Shown here piece after piece: positions 22,666 through 30,426 of a stretch of 64,000 nt of DNA; position 1 is the first letter of the stretch, and each line of letters starts with the position of its first letter. The stretch covers positions 1 to 64,000 of IMG/VR virus record IMGVR_UViG_3300035698_010612; one strand, 5' to 3'. The notes under the pieces were generated by a model that saw only the letters and a list, made by a program, of their open reading frames with translations, had not been told where the DNA came from and ran no database searches. Both the position numbers and the translations under genes were made by a program. This stretch comes from a virus.

Positions 22666-24459
22666 ATGAGTCCAGACATCCCAACCGGGGGCTACCCCGG
22701 AGGGAATATTCCAACAGGCGGATTTGGTGGGAAGGTAATTGAATTTTCGACAACCATCAATATCCAAACAAGCACGTCCGATGTGCTGCTGGGTTTTATA
22801 TTAGAGCTGTCTTCGGCTATTTCTGCCGTAACCGACGCATCAAATATTAACCTTAATTCTCTAAGAGAAATATCGTCAACAATTAGCAATCAAACAGCCA
22901 CATCGTCTTGCCAGCTTAATGTTTTACGGGAACTGTCGGCTGCTATCAGCACTCAGACAAGCACAAGCGAAATAGAATTAGTCGGAGCGTGGCTTTTGGA
23001 ATTTGCAACGACTATTAATGCTGCTACCTCAACAACTCCTGGGCTGTTAAGTGTCGTGCGGGAAATATCCTCTGCTCTGGCGGCTCAAGCTTCTGCATCA
23101 TCAGCAAGCATTAACGTGGTTAGGTCGGTTGATTCTACTGCGTCGGTTGTTTCGAGTGCATCTTCGGTGGATGGGAACATTCTAAGAAACTTATCATCAA
23201 GTGCTTCTGTTGAAACATCCACCTCGATTGCTCAGATGCAGGCGTTACGAGGACTAACATCAACTGCCGATTGTTCAAGCAGCTTGTCATCACCACAGGT
23301 TGAGGTTTCAAGAGAGCTTTCTGCTACCGTTAGCACCCAGACAAGCACAAGCGAAATAGCAATAAACACAGCAGAACTTATAGATTTTGCAGCTACTATC
23401 AATGCCGCTATCTCAACATCGGCTGCGGCGTTGAGTGCAGTCCGGGAAATGTCAGCAACATTAAGTCCTGCAACAAATGCAGCGGGGAGCCTTAATGTCT
23501 TAAGGCCTTTGTCATCTACCATCAATGTTGCCTCCGACGCTGCGAGTATAGACACAAGCATATTAAGGTTGATCTCGCTTACCTCTGCCTGGCAAACATC
23601 GACCTCGGACATCACGCTGACTATCGGGGCGGTGCCAATAGAATTGTCAGCTATTATTAATGCTGTAACTTCTTTATCTAACATTCAGTGTAATGTGGTG
23701 CGGGAAATATCCGGTATTGCCGCGATTCAATCATCCGTCAGCGATATCACACTGGCACGGCTGCTACCGGTATCTGCAACAATAAACGGCCAGACCAGCA
23801 CGGCCACAGCAGACATTTTAATTAGCAGATTACTTTCAGCAGCGATTAACGGGCAGGCATCAACTGCCAGTGTCCAGGCTAATATCTTAAGGGAATTATC
23901 AGCTACTTCGGCATGGTCAACTCTGACATCGGCAATAACTTTGCTAGTTGAAACTGCCGGAGTGATTGAGTTTTCAGCCCTGATTAATGCTGTTACTTCG
24001 ACTTCAAGTATTAATGTTGCGGTGTTAAGAGAGCTATCCGCCACAATTGACAATGTTATTAGTACCGCAAGCAGTGTTTTAGCTATATTGAGAGAGGTAT
24101 CCGCCACAGCGGGTGTCCAAACCCTTACGTCTCAAATTGAATTATTAGTTTATGACCTGATAAGTTTTTCTACTACCATTAATGCGGTTACAAGTACGAC
24201 AAGCCCGGAGATGTTGGTAACAAGGCTGTTGTCTGCTACGGCTCCAATCGTAACCCAAACGGCTGATATTGATGTTCTGATTCTGAGACTATTGAGCTCA
24301 ACCGTTGTGGCCAATTCTGCTCTTGCTGATATTGCTTTAAGCATCTTGGGGCTAGAGCCATGTTTTGTTAAAGACATTTCAAACACAGAGCTACATAGCA
24401 TGGTTCTTAGGAATAGTGAACCTTACAGCATAACGATTAGCAATCAAGACAGTGGCTAA
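22666..24459 (+). CDS. Ser/Thr-rich repetitive fibre protein, 597 aa
   Basis: After a Gly/Pro-rich start (about 1-23) the chain is about twenty degenerate repeats of 22-26 residues. Each has the pattern L-R-E-[LI]-S-[AS]-[TA]-[IA]-x2-Q-T-S-T-S-[ED]-I, giving alternating hydrophobic positions as in beta-solenoid or triple-beta fibres. The last 40 residues are non-repetitive. No signal peptide, unlike its neighbours. Probable trimeric tail or head fibre. GAGGG ribosome site. Confidence 0.6.
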   Translation: MSPDIPTGGYPGGNIPTGGFGGKVIEFSTTINIQTSTSDVLLGFILELSSAISAVTDASNINLNSLREISSTISNQTATSSCQLNVLRELSAAISTQTSTSEIELVGAWLLEFATTINAATSTTPGLLSVVREISSALAAQASASSASINVVRSVDSTASVVSSASSVDGNILRNLSSSASVETSTSIAQMQALRGLTSTADCSSSLSSPQVEVSRELSATVSTQTSTSEIAINTAELIDFAATINAAISTSAAALSAVREMSATLSPATNAAGSLNVLRPLSSTINVASDAASIDTSILRLISLTSAWQTSTSDITLTIGAVPIELSAIINAVTSLSNIQCNVVREISGIAAIQSSVSDITLARLLPVSATINGQTSTATADILISRLLSAAINGQASTASVQANILRELSATSAWSTLTSAITLLVETAGVIEFSALINAVTSTSSINVAVLRELSATIDNVISTASSVLAILREVSATAGVQTLTSQIELLVYDLISFSTTINAVTSTTSPEMLVTRLLSATAPIVTQTADIDVLILRLLSSTVVANSALADIALSILGLEPCFVKDISNTELHSMVLRNSEPYSITISNQDSG

Positions 24460-24488
24460 ATAAAAGACACCACAGACTTTTAACTAAG

Positions 24489-24521
24489 CCCTTCGAGACG
24501 AAACTCTCAGGGGTTTTTTTT
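24489..24521 (+). terminator. Hairpin with U-tract between fibre genes
   Basis: CCCT-GAGA (with a two-base bulge) pairs with TCTC-AGGG around a CGAAAC loop, followed by eight Ts. The next ribosome site GGGAGGA lies immediately behind. Confidence 0.75.
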
Positions 24522-24537
24522 ATGGGAGGAACAGAAA

Positions 24538-25311
24538 ATGGGATCACTTAGCGATTTTTTAGAAAATGAATTGTTAGATCATGTGCTGCAAGTCGGGTCG
24601 TACTCACCACCCACGATTTATGTGGCATTGTCAACAGCCGACCCCACCGATGATGCGTCTGGAATTGCCGAACCGTCTGGCAATGGATACGCCAGGAAAG
24701 CTCATTCTGCATGGGATGCGGCAGCAAGCAGACTTACCGAGAATACAGGAGTAGTAACGTTTGATGCAGCCAGTGGAGCGTGGGGGACAATTACCCATTA
24801 TGCCATTTACGATGCTTCAACTGCTGGCAACATGCTTGCTCATGGATCGCTTTCGGTTGAAAAAGATATTGTTAATGGCAACACAGCAAGCATAGCCGAC
24901 GGGGAAATTGAGATCTCCTTTAGTGCTGGAGCAATCTTTACCACCCTTGCTAATGCTTTGCTGGATCATGTATTTGGGAATGGTGCTTATAGTGTGCCGG
25001 ACGTTCACGTTGCCCTTTCAACAACCATCCCAACAGACGGCGGGCCGAATATAACCGAACCATCTGGTAGTAATTATGCGAGAGTTGATGTTTCGGCGTG
25101 GGATGCTGCGGCTGCTGGTGCAACTGAAAATACAGGAGCGGTCAATTTCCCCACTCCATCAGGATCTTGGGGAGCTTGTGTCTATGTTGTCATTTGTGAT
25201 GCTCTTACCGGAACAGACTATCTTTTTTATGGGGATATAACCGACCAGACACCGGATAACGGCGACACTGTAAGGTTTAATGCCGGGGAACTAGACATTA
25301 CTCTTACTTAG
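24538..25311 (+). CDS. Tandem Gp80-like phage structural protein, 257 aa
   Basis: Two homologous halves of about 125 residues: LLDHVLQVGSYSPPTIYVAL ... and LLDHVFGNGAYSVPDVHVAL. Each continues with EPSGxxYAR, AWDAAA, ENTG and a Gly-terminated strand (FSAG / FNAG). This matches the widespread phage Gp80-type structural domain, normally present once per gene. Likely a fibre or decoration protein. Confidence 0.7.
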   Translation: MGSLSDFLENELLDHVLQVGSYSPPTIYVALSTADPTDDASGIAEPSGNGYARKAHSAWDAAASRLTENTGVVTFDAASGAWGTITHYAIYDASTAGNMLAHGSLSVEKDIVNGNTASIADGEIEISFSAGAIFTTLANALLDHVFGNGAYSVPDVHVALSTTIPTDGGPNITEPSGSNYARVDVSAWDAAAAGATENTGAVNFPTPSGSWGACVYVVICDALTGTDYLFYGDITDQTPDNGDTVRFNAGELDITLT

Positions 25312-25322
25312 GGGAATGCAAG

Positions 25323-25613
25323 ATGGACACATACAAAGCAGGAACAACCGTTAAAATAACAGCTACAATTAAAGATGCAGACGGAGAGCTTCTTGACCCT
25401 GATTCATTTGTCGTAACAGTCCAGGAAAATGATTCAGACACGCCAGTTGTTGATGAAGCAGCTATGATAAAGGATTCGACAGGTGTGTATTATTATAACT
25501 ATCAGAGCTTAACGACTACTCCGGCTGGAAGATATAATGAAATAGTGAAAATAGTTAAGGATGGCTATACGTCAATTAAAGAAGCAATCGGTGCGTTCAG
25601 CCTAAAAAGCTAA
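25323..25613 (+). CDS. Ig-like/BppU-like small structural protein, 96 aa
   Basis: Beta-rich: GTTVKITATIKDADGELLDP followed by a hydrophobic strand and GVYYYNYQSL. This pattern is typical of immunoglobulin-like or baseplate-upper-protein N-domains of phages. GGGGAATGC region serves as ribosome site. Its stop overlaps a possible ATG at 25613. Confidence 0.6.
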   Translation: MDTYKAGTTVKITATIKDADGELLDPDSFVVTVQENDSDTPVVDEAAMIKDSTGVYYYNYQSLTTTPAGRYNEIVKIVKDGYTSIKEAIGAFSLKS

Positions 25614-25627
25614 TGGGAGGACTTGCA

Positions 25628-27193
25628 ATGGGAAATAAATCTATTATCGGCATGGTCAATGCCTGTATTGAGGCAAACGCAGAGCGAAGAAAATTTGAAG
25701 GCGATGATTATCAGGTAGTGCCCGCAATCGCCTTAAAAGAAGGGGTTCACAGCGGATCGGCGGGTGCTGCATATTATCCAGGGGCAGAGATAAGCAAATT
25801 TGCAGAAGCATGGAACGGTGTCCCATTGCCCGTTCTACATCCTATAGATGCTAATGGTAATTATGTATCCTGCAATACCCCGGAGACGATTGAAAAACAA
25901 TCAGTAGGGCGTTTTTTTAATGTTCACTGTGAAGACGGTAAACTTAAAGGTGAACTCTGGATTAACATTGAAAAAGCGAAAAAGATATCCCCTGCTGTTC
26001 TTGATATTTTGAGCAGCGGTCAAATGCTTGAAGTATCGACATCGTTCTTCTCCGACCAGGACATGACAAGCGGTGATTGGAATGGTGAGAATTATGAAAT
26101 GGTAATAAGGAACATCCGGCCCGATCACTTAGCTCTTTTGCCCGGAGGACAGGGTGCTTGCTCGGTGAAAGACGGATGTGGAGCTCCAAGAGTAAATGCG
26201 GAAGGAGGTGAACCAATGGAAGGGAAAGACAAGTCAGTCGGGAAAGTAAGAGCCCTGCTGACACAGTTTGTGAAAGGTCTTGGATTAACGGTTCAAGAAG
26301 TAAGTCACGAAGAAACTAGAGATCAAATCCAGAAAGTGCTTGATGGATATGATACAAAAGAAACGGTTGATATGCCGATCTCTCATTTTGTGAGGGAAGT
26401 GTATGCCGACCATTTCATTTATGAACAATATGACCAAGAGGGCGGAAAGCTGTTTAAGCTCTCTTACACTACCAGCGGTGACGGCACCGTTAAACTAGGG
26501 AAGAAACCTGCCGAGGTCAGGCAAGAAACGGAATATGTAGCAGTTAAATCTAACACTTCTAAGGGAGGTGAAAGTAACATGGAGAAAATAAAAGAAATGG
26601 CAACAGCGTTAATTGCCAACGAGCAAAGCTCTCTTGTTGAAGTAGACAGGGAGTTTTTAGAAGGGTTGACCGAGGAACAACTCACTAAACTGGAGCCGAA
26701 GGTAAACGAAGTCAAACATCCCGACGAAAAGGATGTCGCGGCTTTGATTGCTTTGGAAACCTCACCGTTTGAGGATAAGGATAAAGGTCTGCTTTCTGGT
26801 TTGAACATCTGCCAGTTCACCGAATTGGTAGAAAAGTATCCGCCGGAAAAGAAGAAGGAGGAACCGAAGGTGAACGAGGAAGAAAAACCCGTCACCGTTG
26901 ACTCATACATTGAGAAAGCACCTGCAGAGATTCAGGATGTGCTTGCCAATGGAGTGAAGATGCAGAACGAGCAGAAAGATGTGATCATCAAAGGCTTGCT
27001 TGCTAACAAGAGAAACACCTTCACCGAGGACCAGCTCAAAGCCAAGAAGATTGATGAGCTTCAAGCACTGGCAAAACTCGCCCAAGTGGATGTGGATTAC
27101 AGCGGGAACGGCGGAAGTGCAAACACGGTACTTGACAACGGAGAGCCTTTGGTAGCTCCCACCATGAACGAGTATCAGGAAGGCTTGAAGTAG
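25628..27193 (+). CDS. Prohead protease (DUF2213) fused to scaffolding protein
   Basis: 521 aa from ATG 25628, chosen for its GGGAGG site; ATG 25613 is the alternative. Residues 1-195 match the DUF2213 capsid-maturation protease: VPLPVLHP, then SVGRFFNV and SPAVLDILSSGQMLEVSTSFF with the likely catalytic Ser. The Glu/Lys-rich helical C-terminal part fits a scaffold. Two strong in-frame internal starts (ATG 26216 after AAGGAGGTGA and ATG 26579 after GGGAGGTGA) should yield free scaffolds of 325 and 204 residues, as in lambda C/Nu3. Confidence 0.8.
   Translation: MGNKSIIGMVNACIEANAERRKFEGDDYQVVPAIALKEGVHSGSAGAAYYPGAEISKFAEAWNGVPLPVLHPIDANGNYVSCNTPETIEKQSVGRFFNVHCEDGKLKGELWINIEKAKKISPAVLDILSSGQMLEVSTSFFSDQDMTSGDWNGENYEMVIRNIRPDHLALLPGGQGACSVKDGCGAPRVNAEGGEPMEGKDKSVGKVRALLTQFVKGLGLTVQEVSHEETRDQIQKVLDGYDTKETVDMPISHFVREVYADHFIYEQYDQEGGKLFKLSYTTSGDGTVKLGKKPAEVRQETEYVAVKSNTSKGGESNMEKIKEMATALIANEQSSLVEVDREFLEGLTEEQLTKLEPKVNEVKHPDEKDVAALIALETSPFEDKDKGLLSGLNICQFTELVEKYPPEKKKEEPKVNEEEKPVTVDSYIEKAPAEIQDVLANGVKMQNEQKDVIIKGLLANKRNTFTEDQLKAKKIDELQALAKLAQVDVDYSGNGGSANTVLDNGEPLVAPTMNEYQEGLK
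26201..26218 (+). promoter_or_regulatory. Internal ribosome site for a nested scaffold start
   Basis: GAAGGAGGTGAACCA followed by ATG 26216-26218, in frame with the protease. The Shine-Dalgarno match is better than that of the full-length start. Confidence 0.65.
26562..26581 (+). promoter_or_regulatory. Second internal ribosome site in the protease/scaffold gene
   Basis: AGGGAGGTGAAAGTAAC before ATG 26579-26581, in frame. It would produce a 204-residue helical protein covering the scaffold region only. Confidence 0.6.
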
Positions 27194-27222
27194 TTTTCAA
27201 TAAGTAACAAACCTATCAACAA

Positions 27223-27257
27223 AACCTGCGGTCTTAAATGACTGTCAGGTTTTTTTA
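27223..27257 (+). terminator. Hairpin with U-tract before the decoration gene
   Basis: AACCTG+CGGTC (27223-27233) pairs with GACTG+CAGGTT (27240-27251) with one bulged T, followed by a run of Ts. AAGGAGGTGA for the next gene lies about 20 bases on. Closely similar to the element at 27771-27802. Confidence 0.8.
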
Positions 27258-27287
27258 TTTCCAATCATTTAAGGAGGTGAATGAACA

Positions 27288-27740
27288 ATGGGTGCAGAAA
27301 ACACAATTGTAATTAAAGGAACAGGTTTAAGAAGGGAAAGAGTCGCAAACGCTGCAATCACTCCGGGGCATTTGGTGGAAGTTATGACATCGGGCAACCT
27401 TCGAGTCCATGCAACGGCAGGCGGGATTGCACAAGCCGCTTTCGCTATTGAGGATGAGTTGCAGGGAAACCCCATCTCAACTGATTATGCTACCGATGCG
27501 GTAGTGCAGTATAACATTTTTGAGAAAGGGGATGTAGTAAATGCCCTTATCGCCAACGGTGAGAACATTGCTATCGGGAACTATCTGGTGTCTGCTGGTG
27601 ATGGGACGTTGGAGCTAATGAGAGTCGATAGTAGTGCAGAAATTACCGAGCAATACCCGGTAGCAATTGCACTTGAGGATTGTGACATGAGCGATTCATC
27701 GGCCGTCGATGATCCAAGATGCCACGCGGAAATACTGTAA
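27288..27740 (+). CDS. Head decoration protein, DUF2190-like
   Basis: 150 aa of beta-rich sequence with GENTIVIKG at the start, then AAITPGHLVEV, GIAQAAFAIEDELQG, FEKGDVVNALIANGENI and GNYLVSAGDGTL. This is the layout of phage capsid-stabilising decoration proteins (DUF2190/lambda D-like). It lies between protease and major capsid genes, the usual place. AAGGAGGTGA ribosome site. Confidence 0.75.
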   Translation: MGAENTIVIKGTGLRRERVANAAITPGHLVEVMTSGNLRVHATAGGIAQAAFAIEDELQGNPISTDYATDAVVQYNIFEKGDVVNALIANGENIAIGNYLVSAGDGTLELMRVDSSAEITEQYPVAIALEDCDMSDSSAVDDPRCHAEIL

Positions 27741-27770
27741 CGTAAACCAAAACTAAAAAACTTATTAACC

Positions 27771-27802
27771 AACCTGGGATCGTAATGATTGCCAGGTTTT
27801 TT
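27771..27802 (+). terminator. Hairpin with U-tract before the capsid gene
   Basis: AACCTGG (27771-27777) pairs with CCAGGTT (27792-27798), inner GATC/GATT, then TTTTTT and AGGAGGTGA for the capsid start. A near copy of the element 550 bp upstream. Confidence 0.8.
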
Positions 27803-27824
27803 ATTTTAGGAGGTGAATCAAATC

Positions 27825-28895
27825 ATGAATATAGCACAAGTTGATGGAATACACAGAGGACAGGCGTTTGGATCTGTTGCTGAAAGGCTGCTTGCTAACG
27901 GCATGGATACTAACGCTTTAAGACCTTGGGTTGAAGATGACCCGACCCGCTCTGATTTCGGTAAGTCATTTATTACTGCAAACGGGAAACGGGTTCCGAT
28001 TGCCAACGACACGCTGCTGCGGAAGGACGAATGGAAGCAGTATGACACCGTGGCAATCAAAACAGCACAAAGCAGGCTTATCGGTATTAATGACCTGATT
28101 CAAAGGGGTTTAACCTACAACATCTCGAATGGTTTGGGAAAAACCGTTTTAGAATACGAGGACATTTCTGACATCACGGCAGCCGAAACTTCAATGGACG
28201 CTGTGGCCGACACCAAGAAAGACCGCCCGAAATACGGAATCAACTACTTGCCCTTACCGATCACGCACAAAGATTTTCAGATCAATTTAAGGGTACTTTC
28301 AGCATCCCGTACAACCGGAATGCCACTTGATACCACGCTTGTCGAGTTTGCATCGAGGAAGGTAGCGGAACGGCTTGAAGCGATGCTGTTCACCGATATC
28401 ACTTATACCTTTGGCGGAGGGACAATCTACAGTTACATCAATGCACCTGACCGTAACACAGGAAATTTAACCGCTTGCTGGGATGATGAAAGCGATGCCG
28501 GTGGTGAACATATCCTGGAAGATGTCAGAGCCATGAAACAGGCTTCGATTGATGCCATGCATTACGGGCCTTGGGTGCTTTATGTCGCAACCAATTTTGA
28601 GACGGCTCTTGACGCTGATTTCAAAGCCGCATCGGATAAAACCGTCCGGCAGAGAATCTTAGAAATCGGCGGGATTACCGATGTCAAAGTAGCGGATACC
28701 CTAACGGCTGATAATGTGGTTCTGGTTCAGATGACCGCAGATGTTGTCAGGTTAGTTGTGGGGATGCCTATTTCTACCGTTCAATGGGACGAAAAGGGTG
28801 GTCTTATCAGCAACTATAAGGTGATGACTATTCAGGTTCCACAGATCAGGCAAGATCAGGCTGGGAATAGTGGGATCACCCATTATTGTTGTTAA
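27825..28895 (+). CDS. Major capsid protein, HK97/encapsulin-like (DUF6260-type)
   Basis: 356 aa from ATG 27825; the GTG at 27813 is inside the ribosome site. It contains NDTLLRKDEWKQYD near residue 60, then GINDLIQRGLTYNI, PLPITHKDFQINLR with the ASRTTGMPLDTT loop, VRQRILEIGGITDV and DVVRLVVGMPISTVQWDEKG. These are typical of encapsulin-related HK97-fold capsid proteins of the DUF6260 group. The N-terminus is not preceded by a long delta domain, consistent with a separate scaffold. It forms the icosahedral shell. Confidence 0.85.
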   Translation: MNIAQVDGIHRGQAFGSVAERLLANGMDTNALRPWVEDDPTRSDFGKSFITANGKRVPIANDTLLRKDEWKQYDTVAIKTAQSRLIGINDLIQRGLTYNISNGLGKTVLEYEDISDITAAETSMDAVADTKKDRPKYGINYLPLPITHKDFQINLRVLSASRTTGMPLDTTLVEFASRKVAERLEAMLFTDITYTFGGGTIYSYINAPDRNTGNLTACWDDESDAGGEHILEDVRAMKQASIDAMHYGPWVLYVATNFETALDADFKAASDKTVRQRILEIGGITDVKVADTLTADNVVLVQMTADVVRLVVGMPISTVQWDEKGGLISNYKVMTIQVPQIRQDQAGNSGITHYCC

Positions 28896-28915
28896 ACCTT
28901 AACAGACAAACCTAA

Positions 28916-28949
28916 AGGGGAGTGAGTTTTTACTTGCTCCCCTATTTTA
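28916..28949 (+). terminator. Strong hairpin after the capsid gene
   Basis: A 12-bp stem AGGGGAGTGAGT / ACTTGCTCCCCT (28916-28927 with 28932-28943) closes over TTTT and is followed by ATTTTAT. It overlaps the region feeding GGAGG of the next gene; the U-tract is weak, so it may attenuate or protect RNA rather than fully terminate. Confidence 0.65.
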
Positions 28950-28959
28950 TGGAGGATTT

Positions 28960-29319
28960 ATGGCTAAGTACATTATCACCGGAGGCCCTCATTACAAACG
29001 AGGCTTTGACGGTAAATGGAAACGATATGTCAAAGACGACACTATTGACCTGTCTGATTTACATGCACAGAGCATCATGGACAAACTGAAACGGGTAAGT
29101 CCAAAAGAACCGATCGAGCAAGACATACCGGAGAAGAAAGAGAAACAATATGTATCTGACACCCAGGAATCGCCAGACAAACCGGAAGAAAATCGGGGGT
29201 TGAAAGCAGTTCATAAAGGTGCTGGTAGATACGATGTTGTAAACGAAAAATCCGGCAAGAAACTAAACGAAAAATCCCTTTCGAAAGACGAAGCGAATGC
29301 CCTGCTGGACAATTCCTAA
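28960..29319 (+). CDS. Hypothetical head-region protein, 119 aa
   Basis: N-terminal beta segment (YIITGGPHYKRGFDGKWKRYVKDD), Pro/Lys/Glu-rich linker and a C-terminal segment YDVVNEKSGKKLNEKSLSKD that resembles short modules found at the end of phage head proteins. GGAGG ribosome site. Position after the capsid gene suggests a head-completion or fibre protein. Its 3' end overlaps the next gene by 23 bases. Confidence 0.5.
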   Translation: MAKYIITGGPHYKRGFDGKWKRYVKDDTIDLSDLHAQSIMDKLKRVSPKEPIEQDIPEKKEKQYVSDTQESPDKPEENRGLKAVHKGAGRYDVVNEKSGKKLNEKSLSKDEANALLDNS

Positions 29320-29770
29320 GATTTGGGACGGTGACACCGCCTACATCCTTGGTGGTGGCCCTAGCCTTAACGATTGCAACCTTAACTTGATAAAAGATAA
29401 GCATGTGATCGGCGTGAACAATGCTTATCTCATGGGGCAATGGGTTGACATCTGTTGGTTTGGTGATTGCCGTTGGTGGGATTGGCACAAGGACGAGTTA
29501 AGGAAATTCGGCGGGTTAGTTGCAACGTGCTGCGTCCGGTTACTGGATAAAGGCTTGCCGTTGAAAATATGTCAACGGGGCAAACCGCAAGGCATTGAGA
29601 AGAGACAAAACAGGATCGCATGGAACAGTAATTCGGGTGGGAGTGCTGTAAACTTTGCTTACCACTTAGGAGCAAAGCGGGTTGTGCTTTTAGGATATGA
29701 CATGAGGCGGGTTAATGACCAGGCTAACTGGCACAACAACCATCCGGCTCCACAAAAGAATCCTTACTGA
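29297..29770 (+). CDS. DUF115-like protein, interrupted by an in-frame TGA
   Basis: 157 aa to TGA 29768-29770. Contains GGGPSLNDCNL near residue 14, VIGVNNAYLMG, DICWFGDCRWWDWH, then NSGGSAVNFAYHLGAKRVVLLGYDM. This matches the DUF115 (MptE-like, nucleotide-binding) proteins that accompany glycosyltransferases in phages and flagellin/surface-glycan loci. The same frame stays open for 41 more sense codons to 29896 with sequence continuing the family's C-terminus, and the next gene starts inside that later stop. The gene is therefore truncated, read through, or mis-sequenced at 29768. Confidence 0.65.
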   Translation: MPCWTIPKIWDGDTAYILGGGPSLNDCNLNLIKDKHVIGVNNAYLMGQWVDICWFGDCRWWDWHKDELRKFGGLVATCCVRLLDKGLPLKICQRGKPQGIEKRQNRIAWNSNSGGSAVNFAYHLGAKRVVLLGYDMRRVNDQANWHNNHPAPQKNPY

Positions 29771-29896
29771 CGCTTTATCAAGCGGTTCAGTCGAATCGCC
29801 AGAGATGCCCTTATCTTAAACTTGGAGATAATAAATGCAACGCCTGGTAGTGCATTGACCTTTTTCCCTATTCAAAAGTTGGAGGATTTAGTTTGA
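29771..29896 (+). other. Open in-frame extension beyond the TGA of the DUF115-like gene
   Basis: Codons from CGC 29771 to TGA 29894-29896 encode RFIKRFSRIARDALILNL... and end LTFFPIQKLEDLV, reading as the normal C-terminus of the preceding protein (Arg-rich helix, then INATPGSAL). The final TGA overlaps the TTG start at 29893 (TTGA), as in other coupled genes here, which argues that 29896 is the original end. Confidence 0.7.
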
Positions 29897-30426
29897 ACAC
29901 AGAACCGGAAGAATGGGTAATTTTAGACAAGCTAACCGACATTATCTTAACACATTGTAAGGGCTGTATTGTAGAGATCGGGATGGGAACATCAACTCCG
30001 ATGTTTGTCAAACACGCCAAGCATTTCGGGGTTGTTCTTTACAGTTGCGACATAGATGAAGAGAAACTGCGGATAGCCCTGAGAAGTGCAAGAAAAATAC
30101 GGCACAATGTTTTTCATGGGACATCAATAGACTTCATGGAACAGCTTGACGTTAATCCCGCCGTTGTTTTCATTGACGGCTTACATGAAAGCCATACTGT
30201 TTTCAAAGAAGTCGATTTCTTTTTACCAAGGCTTTTACCGGGCGGGGTTATCTTTTTACATGATACGTTACCGCCCTGTACTTTATATAAAGACCCTGAT
30301 TATTGCGGGGATGTGTATAAGGTTCGCAGACATTTTGAAGGGAGTAAGGACATTCAATGTTTTACTTTCCCTTATACCGCAAAAAATTGCGGGCTCACCA
30401 TGTTAATGAAAAATAATGGATATTAA
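29893..30426 (+). CDS. SAM-dependent methyltransferase, Methyltransf_24-like
   Basis: 177 aa, TTG start with GGAGG and TTGA overlap. Motif I is IVEIGMGTSTP (about 26-36); a second acidic strand VVLYSCDIDEEK follows; VVFIDGLHES and the LLPGGVIFLHDT strand are typical of class I methyltransferases of the Methyltransf_24 type, which act on small molecules or sugars. No DNA-methyltransferase motifs (NPPY/DPPY) are present. Overlaps the radical-SAM gene by 11 bases. Confidence 0.75.
   Translation: MNTEPEEWVILDKLTDIILTHCKGCIVEIGMGTSTPMFVKHAKHFGVVLYSCDIDEEKLRIALRSARKIRHNVFHGTSIDFMEQLDVNPAVVFIDGLHESHTVFKEVDFFLPRLLPGGVIFLHDTLPPCTLYKDPDYCGDVYKVRRHFEGSKDIQCFTFPYTAKNCGLTMLMKNNGY

Noticed and set aside
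17183-25311. Diversity-generating retroelement target near fibre genes
   Set aside because: No reverse transcriptase and no template/variable repeat pair was seen near these genes.
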